Positions 8,866 to 17,175 of a DNA stretch of 41,854 bases are shown here, in pieces. Position 1 is the first letter of the stretch. Each line of letters starts with the position of its first letter. Below the pieces are notes generated by a model that did no database searches, was not told where the DNA came from, and saw nothing but the letters and a program-made list of their open reading frames with translations. The translations under genes and the position numbers were made by a program. The DNA comes from Hankyongella sp964404985 (lineage in GTDB: Bacteria; Pseudomonadota; Alphaproteobacteria; Sphingomonadales; Sphingomonadaceae): contig CAYOMD010000024.1 of NCBI GenBank assembly GCA_964404985.1, forward strand, positions 1 through 41,854. Direction: 5' to 3'.

Positions 8866-9012
8866 AGCGGGATGACTTTACATTAAACCGTTCGCCCCGA
8901 GCCAGGTCGAGGGGCCGCCCCAGCATCATCTGCCAGTATCATATGGACGTGTCTCGACTTGGCTCGACACGAACGGCGAGGGTTTTGATTCTGCGTCAAG
9001 TCATCAGACTCT
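8866..9012. repeat. Dispersed element, family E (copy 1), abutting the cheR stop
   Basis: Begins at the base after the cheR stop with AGCGGGATGACTTT. It contains an inverted pair (CCGTTCG-CCC-CGAGCC and GGCTCG-ACA-CGAACGG). A second copy, in the opposite orientation, lies at 31729-31866; the two share most of about 120 bases, including CCAGCATCATCTGCCAG. No coding capacity is apparent. Confidence 0.75.
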
Positions 9013-9017
9013 GATTC

Positions 9018-9244
9018 TAGCAGGCTGCTGAAAAACACCAGAGCGAATAGATATTGGCAAATATTCTCCCCTCCTTCGCTTGCGAGGGAGGGGTGGCCCG
9101 AAGGGCCGGGGTGGGTAAAAATGCGTTGCTGTTGCTGCACCTATGCCCCCAACCCGCCCTGCGGGCACCCTTCCCCCGCTAACGGGGGAAGGGAGAAAAG
9201 GCTGCGTAAGCGTGCAGCTTTCAGAGTTTTTCAGTGGCCTGCTA
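9018..9244. mobile_element. 227-bp non-coding element with 19-bp terminal inverted repeats (MITE-like)
   Basis: Bounded by TAGCAGGCTGCTGAAAAAC (9018-9036) and its inverted partner GTTTTTCAGTGGCCTGCTA (9226-9244), with two mismatches between arms. The interior holds a family B repeat (CCCTCC / GGCCGGGGTGGG) and a second GC-rich hairpin. There is no transposase gene. Single copies of the same terminal sequence occur at 31876-31894 and 40433-40451. With family E it fills the whole 440-base gap between cheR and the next gene. Confidence 0.55.
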
Positions 9245-9307
9245 AGAAACACAGTTGAAGAGAAACAGGGTCTGGTCGACCTGCTGCCAACCGGCTAATC
9301 CCTCCGC

Positions 9308-10033
9308 ATGACGATTTGGGGCAAACTGCTGGGCGCTGCCGCAGGTCTGGCGCTCGGCGGTCCGCTGGGCGCGCTGATCGGCGTGGCGATGGGACATGTT
9401 TTGGTCGACAGACCCATGGACCGGGCGCACCTTCGACCGGTCGAGGCGCAATCCGCGACCTTCACAATCGCTGCGATTGCGCTTGCTGCCAAACTCTCGG
9501 CCTCGGACGGCAGCGCAAGCGCTGCGGAGTTCCAGACTTTCCGGCGGCTGTTCTCGGTCGACCCCGGCGAGGCGGAGAATGTCGCGCGCTTTTACCGGTT
9601 CGCACAAAAATCCCCGCATGGCTTCGAGCTTTATGCCCGCCAGGCCCGCGAGACGCTCGGGATCGGGAACCCCTTGCTGATCGATCTGCTCGACTGTCTG
9701 TTCATGATCGCGCTGGCCGATGGTCATATCGACACACGCGAACAGGCCTTCCTGGACAGCACCGCGGCACAATTTGCCCTCAGCCGGGAATGCTATGCGC
9801 AGGTGAAGGCCCGCTATCAGATTGATCACACCTGCCCCTATGCCGTCCTTGGCCTCACGCCGGATGCCGGACCGGATGATATCCGTGTCGCCTATCGCCG
9901 GCTTGCCCGTCAGCACCACCCGGATCGTCATATGGCCGAAGGCGCGCCCGAGCCGTTCCTCAAGGTTGCCCACGCCCGAATGGCCGCCATCAATGCGGCC
10001 TACCGGGACCTGATACAGGCGCAAGCCGCATGA
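9308..10033 (+). CDS. TerB-like / J-domain co-chaperone (DjlA-like)
   Basis: A 241-residue protein. A glycine-rich hydrophobic N-terminus (GLALGGPLGALIGVAMGHV) resembles the membrane anchor of DjlA. A TerB-like helical domain spans ~45-160. A C-terminal J domain (~175-240) carries the HPD motif in RRLARQHHPDRH, which stimulates DnaK-type Hsp70 ATPase. This is the DjlA order, so a membrane-associated co-chaperone is likely. Its stop overlaps the next gene by four bases, suggesting co-transcription with the transporter and amidase. Confidence 0.82.
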   Translation: MTIWGKLLGAAAGLALGGPLGALIGVAMGHVLVDRPMDRAHLRPVEAQSATFTIAAIALAAKLSASDGSASAAEFQTFRRLFSVDPGEAENVARFYRFAQKSPHGFELYARQARETLGIGNPLLIDLLDCLFMIALADGHIDTREQAFLDSTAAQFALSRECYAQVKARYQIDHTCPYAVLGLTPDAGPDDIRVAYRRLARQHHPDRHMAEGAPEPFLKVAHARMAAINAAYRDLIQAQAA

Positions 10034-10923
10034 AGAACCGCCATCTCGCGCTGATGCTGCTCATTACCTTGTGCTGGGGCTTCAATGTTATACCGCTGAA
10101 GCTGGCGCTCAACGAAGTCGGTCCGGTCACGACCACGGTGATGCGCTTTGCCATGGTGCTGGTGTTGTGTGCCCCGTTCATGCGCTGGCATCACGGGCGC
10201 ATGCGCATGGTCATGCTCTCGGCGGTACTCGGCGGTGCCATGATGTTCGGGCTGATGAACCTCGCCTACAGCCTGTCATCGAATGTCAGCGCCATGGCCA
10301 TCGCCGGGCAGCTTGGCGTGCCTTTTTCCTTGATTCTGGCCGTGCTGTTTCTCGGTGAGCGCATCCGCTGGCGGCGCACCGCCGGTATCGTGCTGGCGTT
10401 TTCCGGCGTCGCCATCCTCACCTTCGATCCGGCAATCGCGCGCGAGTGGCTGCCGTTGGCGCTGATATCCGCCTCGGCGGTCGTCTGGGCGATCTATACC
10501 CTTCTGCAGCGCCGGTTTTCCGGTATTTCGGCACTGTCGCTGCAGGGCTGGCTTGCGGCGGTCAGCATCCCGATCATGGCTGGTCTATCCCTCGTACTCG
10601 AGCCGGGCGGCTTTGCCCCCATCATGGAGAAACCCTGGCCGGTGCTGGGCTATCTGTTTTACTCGGCGTTGCTGTCCTCCGTGATCGGGCATGCAGGCTT
10701 TGCCTGGCTGCTGCAGCGCTACCCGGTCTCGACCCTGACGCCGCTCACCCTGCTGACCCCCGTATTCTCGGTGCTGTTCGCCACCCTGCTGCTGGGCAAC
10801 CCGTTCACGCTGGAGTTGCTGCTGGGCGGTCTGGTGACCATCGCCGGTATCGGTGTCATCACCATCCGCACGGCGCAGCGCGCGCCGGGCCTGCCGCCGC
10901 TCACGACCGTTGACCCGTCATGA
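10030..10923 (+). CDS. DMT superfamily transporter (EamA family)
   Basis: A 297-residue protein with about ten hydrophobic segments arranged as two EamA repeats (~1-135 and ~150-285). It starts with LMLLITLCWGFNVIPLKLAL and has the helix-end LLLGNPFTLELLLGGLVTIAGI typical of the family. Members export small metabolites; the substrate is unknown. The ATG overlaps the upstream stop and the downstream gene again overlaps by four bases, so the three genes form one unit. Confidence 0.85.
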   Translation: MKNRHLALMLLITLCWGFNVIPLKLALNEVGPVTTTVMRFAMVLVLCAPFMRWHHGRMRMVMLSAVLGGAMMFGLMNLAYSLSSNVSAMAIAGQLGVPFSLILAVLFLGERIRWRRTAGIVLAFSGVAILTFDPAIAREWLPLALISASAVVWAIYTLLQRRFSGISALSLQGWLAAVSIPIMAGLSLVLEPGGFAPIMEKPWPVLGYLFYSALLSSVIGHAGFAWLLQRYPVSTLTPLTLLTPVFSVLFATLLLGNPFTLELLLGGLVTIAGIGVITIRTAQRAPGLPPLTTVDPS

Positions 10924-11765
10924 TCGAGCGCCCCTCGCCCAACCATGACGACCGGCGCGGGCAGGCAATCACGATGCTGGTTCTGCATTACACCGGCATG
11001 CCGACCATGGCCGAGGCACTGGCGCGCCTGACCGACCCGGATGCCAAGGTCTCCAGCCACTATCTGGTTGACGAAGATGGTACGGTGTTTCTTCTGGTGC
11101 CGGAAGAGCGCCGTGCCTGGCATGCCGGGCTCAGCCACTGGCGCGGCGTAACGGACGTCAATGCCGCCTCGGTCGGCATCGAGATCGTCAACCCCGGGCA
11201 TGAATTCGGCTACCGGCCGTATCCGCCAGCACAGATGCACGCAGTGGCGACGCTCAGCCGGGATATCCTGGCGCGGCACCCGGCAATTCCTGCGCGCAAT
11301 GTCGTCGGGCATTCGGACATCGCCCCGCTGCGCAAGCAGGACCCCGGTGAACTGTTCGATTGGGCTTGGCTGGCGCATCAGGGGATCGGTGTTCTCCCCC
11401 CGGACCCGGTCGTGCCTGATTTGCCCGCGCTTGGCGCAGGCGACGCGGGCGACCCGGTCATAGCGCTCCAGCAATCACTGAAGGACTGGGGTTGCGGCCT
11501 CACGGTCACTGGCGTGTATGATCGGGAGACTACGTCCGTCGTCACCGCTTTCCAGCGGCATTTCCGCCCCGCGTGCGTCGATGGCATCGCAGACGCGCAG
11601 ACCCGGGCGATCCTGCACGCCCTCCTGCGATATGACATTTCATCAGTCCAACCCTCCCCGCCCGTTCACGGGAGGGGTGGTGCGACGCACCGGGGTGGGC
11701 AGAAGTCTCAGGCACCCACCCCGGCCTATCGGCCACCCCTCCCTCGCGGAGGGAGGGGAAAGTGA
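10920..11765 (+). CDS. N-acetylmuramoyl-L-alanine amidase (AmpD-like) with peptidoglycan-binding domain
   Basis: A 281-residue protein. The Amidase_2 domain (~10-155) shows the zinc-site pattern: His in LVLHYTG, the WHAG block, and VGHSDIAPLRKQDPG with His and Asp. A PG_binding_1 repeat follows (~175-240). It would cleave the lactyl-amide bond of anhydro-muropeptides or cell-wall stems. No signal peptide is seen, consistent with cytoplasmic AmpD-type recycling. The last ~40 residues, rich in Pro, Gly and Arg, are encoded by an inserted dispersed repeat (11651-11760) and are probably not ancestral. Confidence 0.87.
   Translation: MIERPSPNHDDRRGQAITMLVLHYTGMPTMAEALARLTDPDAKVSSHYLVDEDGTVFLLVPEERRAWHAGLSHWRGVTDVNAASVGIEIVNPGHEFGYRPYPPAQMHAVATLSRDILARHPAIPARNVVGHSDIAPLRKQDPGELFDWAWLAHQGIGVLPPDPVVPDLPALGAGDAGDPVIALQQSLKDWGCGLTVTGVYDRETTSVVTAFQRHFRPACVDGIADAQTRAILHALLRYDISSVQPSPPVHGRGGATHRGGQKSQAPTPAYRPPLPRGGRGK
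11651..11760. repeat. Dispersed palindromic repeat, family B (copy 2), inside the amidase 3' end
   Basis: A CCCTCCCC... GGAGGGGTGG ... CACCGGGGTGGG arm is followed by its inverted partner CCCACCCCGGCC ... CCCCTCCCTC. The same motif occurs at about 9063-9118 and 39891-39940. Here it is translated as the tail of the amidase before the stop at 11763-11765. Confidence 0.75.
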
Positions 11766-11792
11766 CTCACCGTCAAGTCATATGCCCTGATG

Positions 11793-11825
11793 AAAAAAAA
11801 CGGCCGACCCGATAAGGGCCGGCCG
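11793..11825 (-). terminator. Rho-independent terminator of the Bax-inhibitor-1 gene
   Basis: Read on the minus strand: stem CGGCCGGCCC, loop TTATC, stem GGGTCGGCCG (one G-T pair), then eight T. It lies 25 bases after the stop of the gene at 11850-12590. It faces the end of the amidase gene, but on the plus strand the A-run precedes the stem, so it is mainly one-directional. Confidence 0.85.
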
Positions 11826-11849
11826 AATTCACGCAGAGACGTGTTGATT

Positions 11850-12590
11850 TTAGTCGCGGCTGCTGCCGAAGAAGCGCAGCAGGAACAGGAACAGGTTGAT
11901 GAAGTCCATGTAGAGGCTCAGCGCGCCGGCCACGATCTTCTTGGAGCGGGTCTCGTGTGCATCGGCCTCCAGGTACATTTCCTTGATCTTCTGCGTGTCA
12001 TAGGCGGTCAGACCGGCGAAGATCAGCACGCCGACGACGCTGGTAATGAACTCCAGCATGCTCGACTGCAGGAACAGGTTCACCAGCGACGCGACGATGA
12101 GGCCAACCAGACCCATGATCAGGAACGTGCCGAGGCCAGAGAGGTCTTTCTTGGTCGTGTAGCCGTAGAGGCTCAGACCGCCGAACGCCGCCGCCGTGAT
12201 GAAGAATGTCTTGGCGATTGAAATCCCTGAATAGACCAGGAAAATCGACCCCAGCGACAGGCCCATGGCCGCAGCATAGAGCCAATAGACGCCGCTGGCC
12301 GTCGCCGCCGACATCTTGTGCAGGCGGAAGCTGAAAAACATCACGATTGCCAGCGGGGCGAACAGCGCGACCCACTTGAAGGGCGTCCCATAGACCAGTT
12401 GTGCCAGCGACGGCACGTTTGCGACGGCCATGGCGACCAGACCGGTCAGCAGCACGCCCGATGCCATCATGTTGTAGACGCCCAGCATGTAGGACCGCAG
12501 GCCAGCATCGATATCGGCCCGCGACCAGCTATCGGTGCGGACACTTGCTGTTCGGTCCGCGCCCGGACGCAGATCAAACGGATTTGCCAT
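11850..12590 (-). CDS. Bax inhibitor-1 / YccA family membrane protein
   Basis: A 246-residue protein with a ~30-residue soluble N-terminus and seven hydrophobic segments. The end SLYMDFINLFLFLLRFFGSSRD is typical of the BI-1/YccA family. Family members are implicated in membrane-protease control or calcium leak; the role here is unknown. The ATG at 12590 is preceded by GAAGGAAGA, better than an upstream in-frame start at 12638. It has its own terminator and looks monocistronic. Confidence 0.9.
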   Translation of the reverse strand: MANPFDLRPGADRTASVRTDSWSRADIDAGLRSYMLGVYNMMASGVLLTGLVAMAVANVPSLAQLVYGTPFKWVALFAPLAIVMFFSFRLHKMSAATASGVYWLYAAAMGLSLGSIFLVYSGISIAKTFFITAAAFGGLSLYGYTTKKDLSGLGTFLIMGLVGLIVASLVNLFLQSSMLEFITSVVGVLIFAGLTAYDTQKIKEMYLEADAHETRSKKIVAGALSLYMDFINLFLFLLRFFGSSRD

Positions 12591-12706
12591 GTCTTCCTTC
12601 TCCCAAAATACCGCACGCAATGCGGCTTGATTGATCATATTGGCAATGGTGGCCCCAGTTCAAGGGATTACCGACCAATATACTCTCTTTTTCTGGACAC
12701 GCACCC

Positions 12707-15199
12707 TCAAGCCGACCGCAGGGCCGCATTTGGCCGCGCGGACAGCACAGACCATGCCCCGGCGAGTCCGAAGCCGATCGTGGCCAGTGTGCCGATCGTG
12801 ACAGTAGCCACCAGCAGCCCGAGCGGGAGCTGCCACTTGAATTCCAGTATCTGGGTGGTGACGAACCAGCCGCCAGCCAGCCCCAGTACCATCGCCACGA
12901 GGGCCGTCGCCAGCCCCAACAGGGCGTATTCGCACGCCAGAATGAGCAGAACCTGCCGGCGGGTCGCGCCCAACACCTTCAGGATCACGCTGTCGTAGCT
13001 GCGGGCCTGCCGTCCGGCGACCACGGCCCCCACCAGCACCAGAATGCCGGACATCAGGGTCACGCTCGCCATGCCGCGCACCGCCGCGCCGATCTGGGTC
13101 AGCAAGCCGCCAAGCTGGGTAAACACGCTTGACATCCGCACGGTTGCCACACTCGGGAAGTCGCGGGCGATCTCGCGGAATACGCTTGCTTCCTGTGCCG
13201 GCGGCACGTCGACTGTTGCCATGTAAGTATGCGGTGCACTCTCCAGCGTACCGGGCGCAAACAGCATGACGAAGTTGAAGCCGAGGGCCTCCCAGTCGAC
13301 CAGGCGGGTGTTGGCGATCTGTGCGGTCACCTCGACCCCGAGGACCGAGACGGTCAGGGTGTCGCCAACCTTGAGGCCAAGCCCCTTGGCGATCCGGTCA
13401 TCGAGCGAGATTGCCGGTGGCCCCCGGTAATCCGCTGGCCACCACGCGCCGGAGACCAGCGTGTTCCCCTCCGGCAGGGTGGCCGTGTAGGTCAGGCCCC
13501 GGTCGCCGCGTAGCGCCCAGGCGGCCTCCGGCGGGGCTTTCACGTCACGCGCCGGCACGCCGTTCACCTTGGTGATCGGCCCGCGCAGCGACGGCACGAC
13601 ATCCACCGATTTCAGCCCGGGAATCGCCTGGATTTGCGCTGTGAACCGGTCAATGTCCGCTTTCGGGATATCGATGAAGAAAAAGTCCGGCGCGGTTCGT
13701 GGCAGGGTCCGGTCAACCTGCGCCCGCATGTTCGCCTCGACCACGGCCAGGGTCGCAAACAGGGTCAGGCCCAGCCCGAGCGCCATCACCACCTGTGGTG
13801 TGGCAGCGCCTGGCCGGTGCAGGTTGGCGATTGCCATGCGCAAGGTCGGGTTGGCGGGGCGTGGCACGGCACGCGCAAGCCGGATCGCCAGCCAGCCGAT
13901 GACTCTGAGCAGCAGCAGCACGCCGAACGCCGCACCGGCAAAGCCCAGCGCCAGCAGCCGGTCCGCAGCAGACAGCACCGCGAGCGCCACCACCGCCAGC
14001 GCAAGCAGGGCGATAAGCGCCGGGATAGCCTTGCCGACCTGCCGGTCCGTCTCCACCCGGGCGCGGAACAGCCGCGCTGCCGGCGTCACCCGCGCCTGCG
14101 CCAGCGGCCACAGCGCGAAGACCAGCGCGATCATCAGCCCTTGCAGCGCTGCCACCAGCAGCGGAGTGGGGTAAAGCCCCATGCGAGGCGGCACCGGTAA
14201 CGCATCGCCGATGACGCTGACGATGCCGAACGGCGCAACAGCTCCCAGCACCAAGCCCAAAGCAGTCGCCGCCGTTGCCACCAGCAGTACCTGGAGCAGA
14301 TACACCCGGAAGATCAGCCCGGAGTCGGCACCCAGGCTCTTGAGCGTTGCGATGGTGCGCACCTTGGTATCGAGATAGGCAGAGACCCCATTGCCGACCC
14401 CGACGCCGGCCACCATCAACGCGGTCAGGCCGACGAGTGTCATGAACTGGGTCAGGTCCTCGATGAAGGTGCTGAGGCCGGGTGCGCCGTTGCGGCGGTC
14501 GTTGATCTGCCAGCCGGCATCCGGGAAGGCCGCATTCAGGCGGTCGATCGCGGGCTGCGGGTCGCCCGGATACACGATGCGGTAGTGATAGCGCACCAGG
14601 CTGCCCGGACTGACAAGACCGGTTGCCGCAAGATCCCGCTTGCTGATGAGGACGCTTGGGCCAAGCTCGAAGCCCTGGCCCGCCCGGTCTGGTTCATAGG
14701 CAATCACCCCGCGCAGGGTGAACCGCTGGGCCCCTATGCGTACTGTGTCGCCGGTCTTCACAGCGAGCCGCTCGGCCAGCAAAGGGTCCATCACCACGCC
14801 CTGGTTGCGCAGCGCGGTTTGTAGATCTCCTCCGTCTTGCAACTCGAATGATCCGTAGAGCGGATACCCCTCGTCGACCGCCTTCATTTCCCCGAGCGAG
14901 GCTTTCGCGCCGTCTGGACTGGCGACCATGGCATTCATGCGTGCCGTCTCGGAAACACGGCCCAGCCGCGCGAGCGCCGCCCGTTCGTCCGGTGTCGCCA
15001 CGCGGTGGGTCAGGCGCAGTTCGATATCCCCGCCGAGCAGGGACTGCCCGCGCTCGCCGATGCCAGCCAGAAGCGCCGACGACAGGCTGCCAATCCCCGC
15101 CAGGGTCGCAATGCCGAGCAGCAGGCAGAGGAACAGCAACCGCAGGCCGTGTAGCCCGCCGCGCAGGTCCCGCAGCGCCAGTGTCCAGGCCGCACCCAT
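12707..15199 (-). CDS. FtsX/MacB-like ABC transporter permease (YbbP type)
   Basis: An 830-residue integral membrane protein. It has an N-terminal TM near 15-35, a large periplasmic region, FtsX-domain TM blocks at ~250-380 and ~700-825, and a central pair of TMs with a second periplasmic part. This duplicated FtsX layout matches YbbP. With the ATPase next door and the TesA-like esterase divergent from it, the arrangement equals the ybbA-ybbP / tesA neighbourhood known from many proteobacteria. Likely role is lipid or lipoprotein-related export; the substrate is unproven. Its ATG overlaps the ATPase stop by one base. Confidence 0.88.
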   Translation of the reverse strand: MGAAWTLALRDLRGGLHGLRLLFLCLLLGIATLAGIGSLSSALLAGIGERGQSLLGGDIELRLTHRVATPDERAALARLGRVSETARMNAMVASPDGAKASLGEMKAVDEGYPLYGSFELQDGGDLQTALRNQGVVMDPLLAERLAVKTGDTVRIGAQRFTLRGVIAYEPDRAGQGFELGPSVLISKRDLAATGLVSPGSLVRYHYRIVYPGDPQPAIDRLNAAFPDAGWQINDRRNGAPGLSTFIEDLTQFMTLVGLTALMVAGVGVGNGVSAYLDTKVRTIATLKSLGADSGLIFRVYLLQVLLVATAATALGLVLGAVAPFGIVSVIGDALPVPPRMGLYPTPLLVAALQGLMIALVFALWPLAQARVTPAARLFRARVETDRQVGKAIPALIALLALAVVALAVLSAADRLLALGFAGAAFGVLLLLRVIGWLAIRLARAVPRPANPTLRMAIANLHRPGAATPQVVMALGLGLTLFATLAVVEANMRAQVDRTLPRTAPDFFFIDIPKADIDRFTAQIQAIPGLKSVDVVPSLRGPITKVNGVPARDVKAPPEAAWALRGDRGLTYTATLPEGNTLVSGAWWPADYRGPPAISLDDRIAKGLGLKVGDTLTVSVLGVEVTAQIANTRLVDWEALGFNFVMLFAPGTLESAPHTYMATVDVPPAQEASVFREIARDFPSVATVRMSSVFTQLGGLLTQIGAAVRGMASVTLMSGILVLVGAVVAGRQARSYDSVILKVLGATRRQVLLILACEYALLGLATALVAMVLGLAGGWFVTTQILEFKWQLPLGLLVATVTIGTLATIGFGLAGAWSVLSARPNAALRSA

Positions 15200-15891
15200 C
15201 AGGCCGCAACCGCGTGTGACGGACGGTCGGCGACGATGCGGCCGTCACGCATCTCGACGATCCGACTGCAGCGCGCCGCCAGCGCTGGATCGTGGGTGAT
15301 GAGAACCAGCGTCGTCCCCTGGTCGCGGTGCAGGCCGAACATCAGGTCGATGATCGCCGCGCCGGTGGTGCCGTCCAGGTTTCCGGTTGGCTCGTCCGCG
15401 AACAGGATCGGCGGGCGGGATACGGTCGCCCGTGCCAGCGCCACCCGCTGCTGCTCCCCGCCAGAGAGCTGGGCCGGATAATGCTCCAGCCGGTGGCCGA
15501 GCCCGACTGCCTCCAGCGCTGCGCGCGCCTTGGGGGTCGCGTCATCAGCACCCGCAAGCTCCAGCGGTGTTGCAACATTCTCCAGCGCGGTCATGGTCGG
15601 GATCAGGTGAAACGCCTGCAGGACGATGCCGATGCGCCCGCGCCGGGCCAGCGCCAGCCCATCCTCGTTGAGTGCCGAGAAATCAGCGCCAGCTACCATG
15701 ACCGTGCCGGATGACGCCCGTTCCAGCCCGGAGGCGATGGCCATCAGGGAGGATTTGCCCGAGCCCGATGGCCCGAGGATGGCGACGGACTCGCCGGCCT
15801 CTATGCGCAAGGACACGTCGTTCAGGATGTTCACCTGTCCTGCGCCGCTGCTGAGGCTCAGGTGAACGGCTTCCAGGTTGATGCTCGGCAC
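15199..15891 (-). CDS. ABC transporter ATP-binding protein (YbbA type)
   Basis: A 230-residue ATPase. Walker A is GPSGSGKSS, the signature is LSGGEQQRVALARA, Walker B is ILFADEPTGNLD, and the switch His is in LITHDP. This is the MacB/LolD/YbbA class that pairs with FtsX-type permeases. The GTG at 15891 is chosen because GGGA sits six bases upstream and the length then equals that of YbbA (~228). Longer in-frame starts (GTG 15903, ATG 15936 or 15963) would overlap the divergent esterase start region. Confidence 0.88.
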   Translation of the reverse strand: MPSINLEAVHLSLSSGAGQVNILNDVSLRIEAGESVAILGPSGSGKSSLMAIASGLERASSGTVMVAGADFSALNEDGLALARRGRIGIVLQAFHLIPTMTALENVATPLELAGADDATPKARAALEAVGLGHRLEHYPAQLSGGEQQRVALARATVSRPPILFADEPTGNLDGTTGAAIIDLMFGLHRDQGTTLVLITHDPALAARCSRIVEMRDGRIVADRPSHAVAA

Positions 15892-15953
15892 GTTTGATCC
15901 CACTGTGTATGTTATGCCTGCTATGCCAGACCCCATGTGCATGAGAGTACGCA

Positions 15954-16610
15954 ATGCGCTCAATGATTGGATTTCTCAGCCGGTTGCTTTTGGCCGCCAC
16001 GCTCGTGCTCCTGGCAGCTCCGGCTATGGCGGCGGACCGCCTGATCGTCGCGTTCGGCGACAGTCTGACCGCCGGCTACAACCTCGGCCCCGGCGAAGGG
16101 TTCGCGCCGCAGCTTGCAGCGGCCCTGCCTGGCGTGACCGTTCATGACGCCGGAGTGTCCGGCGAGACGACCGCAGGCGGGCTGGCCCGGCTCGACTGGG
16201 TTCTGAACAGCCTCAAGCGGACCCCGGACCTGGTGATCCTGGAACTCGGGGCCAACGACATGCTGCGCGGACAGCCGCCGGAGCAAGCCAAGGCAAATCT
16301 CGATGCCATGATTGCCAAGCTCAAGCAGCGCAAAATCAAGGTGTTGCTGGCCGGCATGCTGGCGGCTCCCAATCTCGGCACCGATTACGGCAAGCGTTTC
16401 AACACGATGTATCCGTCCCTGGCGAAAAAACACGGCGTGCCGCTCTATCCGTTCTTTCTCGACGGCGTGGCGGGCAACCGCACCCTGCTGCTGACGGACG
16501 GCATGCACCCGAACAAGGCGGGGGTTGCCGTGATGGTCCGGCGCATTCTGCCGCATGTTCAGCGTGCGCTGGGGGAGGCGGGCCATGCAAAGGCTGTTCG
16601 TCGCCATTGA
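15954..16610 (+). CDS. Secreted GDSL-type arylesterase / lysophospholipase (TesA-like)
   Basis: A 218-residue protein with a clear signal peptide (hydrophobic 5-24, cleavage after AMA near 26). SGNH-hydrolase blocks are FGDSLTAGYN (Ser37), SGETTAGG, ELGANDM and DGMHPNKAG (catalytic Asp and His). It would act in the periplasm on esters, thioesters or lysophospholipids. It is divergent from the YbbA/YbbP operon, the usual context of tesA. GAGAG lies eight bases before the ATG. It overlaps thpR by 26 bases. Confidence 0.9.
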   Translation: MRSMIGFLSRLLLAATLVLLAAPAMAADRLIVAFGDSLTAGYNLGPGEGFAPQLAAALPGVTVHDAGVSGETTAGGLARLDWVLNSLKRTPDLVILELGANDMLRGQPPEQAKANLDAMIAKLKQRKIKVLLAGMLAAPNLGTDYGKRFNTMYPSLAKKHGVPLYPFFLDGVAGNRTLLLTDGMHPNKAGVAVMVRRILPHVQRALGEAGHAKAVRRH

Positions 16611-17139
16611 GCCACCCGAGCCGATCCGCGCGCAGCTTCTGCTTTTGATGGGGGGGCTTCCGAAAGCGCGTTGGCAAAGCGAAGACCAGCTCCATTTGAC
16701 CGTGCGCTTCATCGGAGCAGTCGACCGGCACCAGGCCCGGGATTGTGAGGCCGCTCTGGCAGGACTCAGCCACCCGGTCTTCAGCCTGCAACTCTCAGGG
16801 CTTGGCGCTTTCAGCCGGCGCGGCGAAGGGTCCAGCCTCTGGGTTGGTCTCAAGCCGGACGCGCCGCTGCATACGCTGTTCAACAAGGTCAACCGGGCGT
16901 TGGTGCGGGTTGGCGTTCCGCCGGAGACGCGGGCCTATACGCCGCACATCACACTCGCCCGCTTCAGCCGGGAGGGCCCGCAAAAGCTGGAGCCTTTTGT
17001 CACCGGGGTCGGTGGCGTGACCAGTCCGCCGTTCACCGTCGAGGAACTCACGCTTTATGAAAGCCACCTCACCAGCGACCGCGCCTACTACCAGCCGCTC
17101 GCGCGCTTTCCACTCAACGGCGTATCGACAATCCCTTGA
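16585..17139 (+). CDS. thpR: RNA 2',3'-cyclic phosphodiesterase
   Basis: A 184-residue protein of the 2H phosphoesterase family. The two catalytic H-x-T-x motifs are HLTV (37-40) and HITL (121-124), spaced as expected for ThpR/LigT. These enzymes hydrolyse 2',3'-cyclic phosphates to 2'-phosphate ends and can ligate tRNA halves in vitro. GGGGGAGG just upstream decides the ATG at 16585, placing the start inside the esterase gene in another frame. Converges with pleD. Confidence 0.9.
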   Translation: MQRLFVAIEPPEPIRAQLLLLMGGLPKARWQSEDQLHLTVRFIGAVDRHQARDCEAALAGLSHPVFSLQLSGLGAFSRRGEGSSLWVGLKPDAPLHTLFNKVNRALVRVGVPPETRAYTPHITLARFSREGPQKLEPFVTGVGGVTSPPFTVEELTLYESHLTSDRAYYQPLARFPLNGVSTIP

Positions 17140-17175
17140 TGCACACCATGTGATTCCATCAAAGTCGGGATGGGT

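Noticed and set aside
11793..11825. Use of this terminator for the amidase operon as well
   Set aside because: On the plus strand the A-run precedes the stem and no T-run follows it.
13569..14200. Plus-strand frames inside the ABC permease
   Set aside because: Ser/Arg/Ala-rich shadow translations of the YbbP-type permease.
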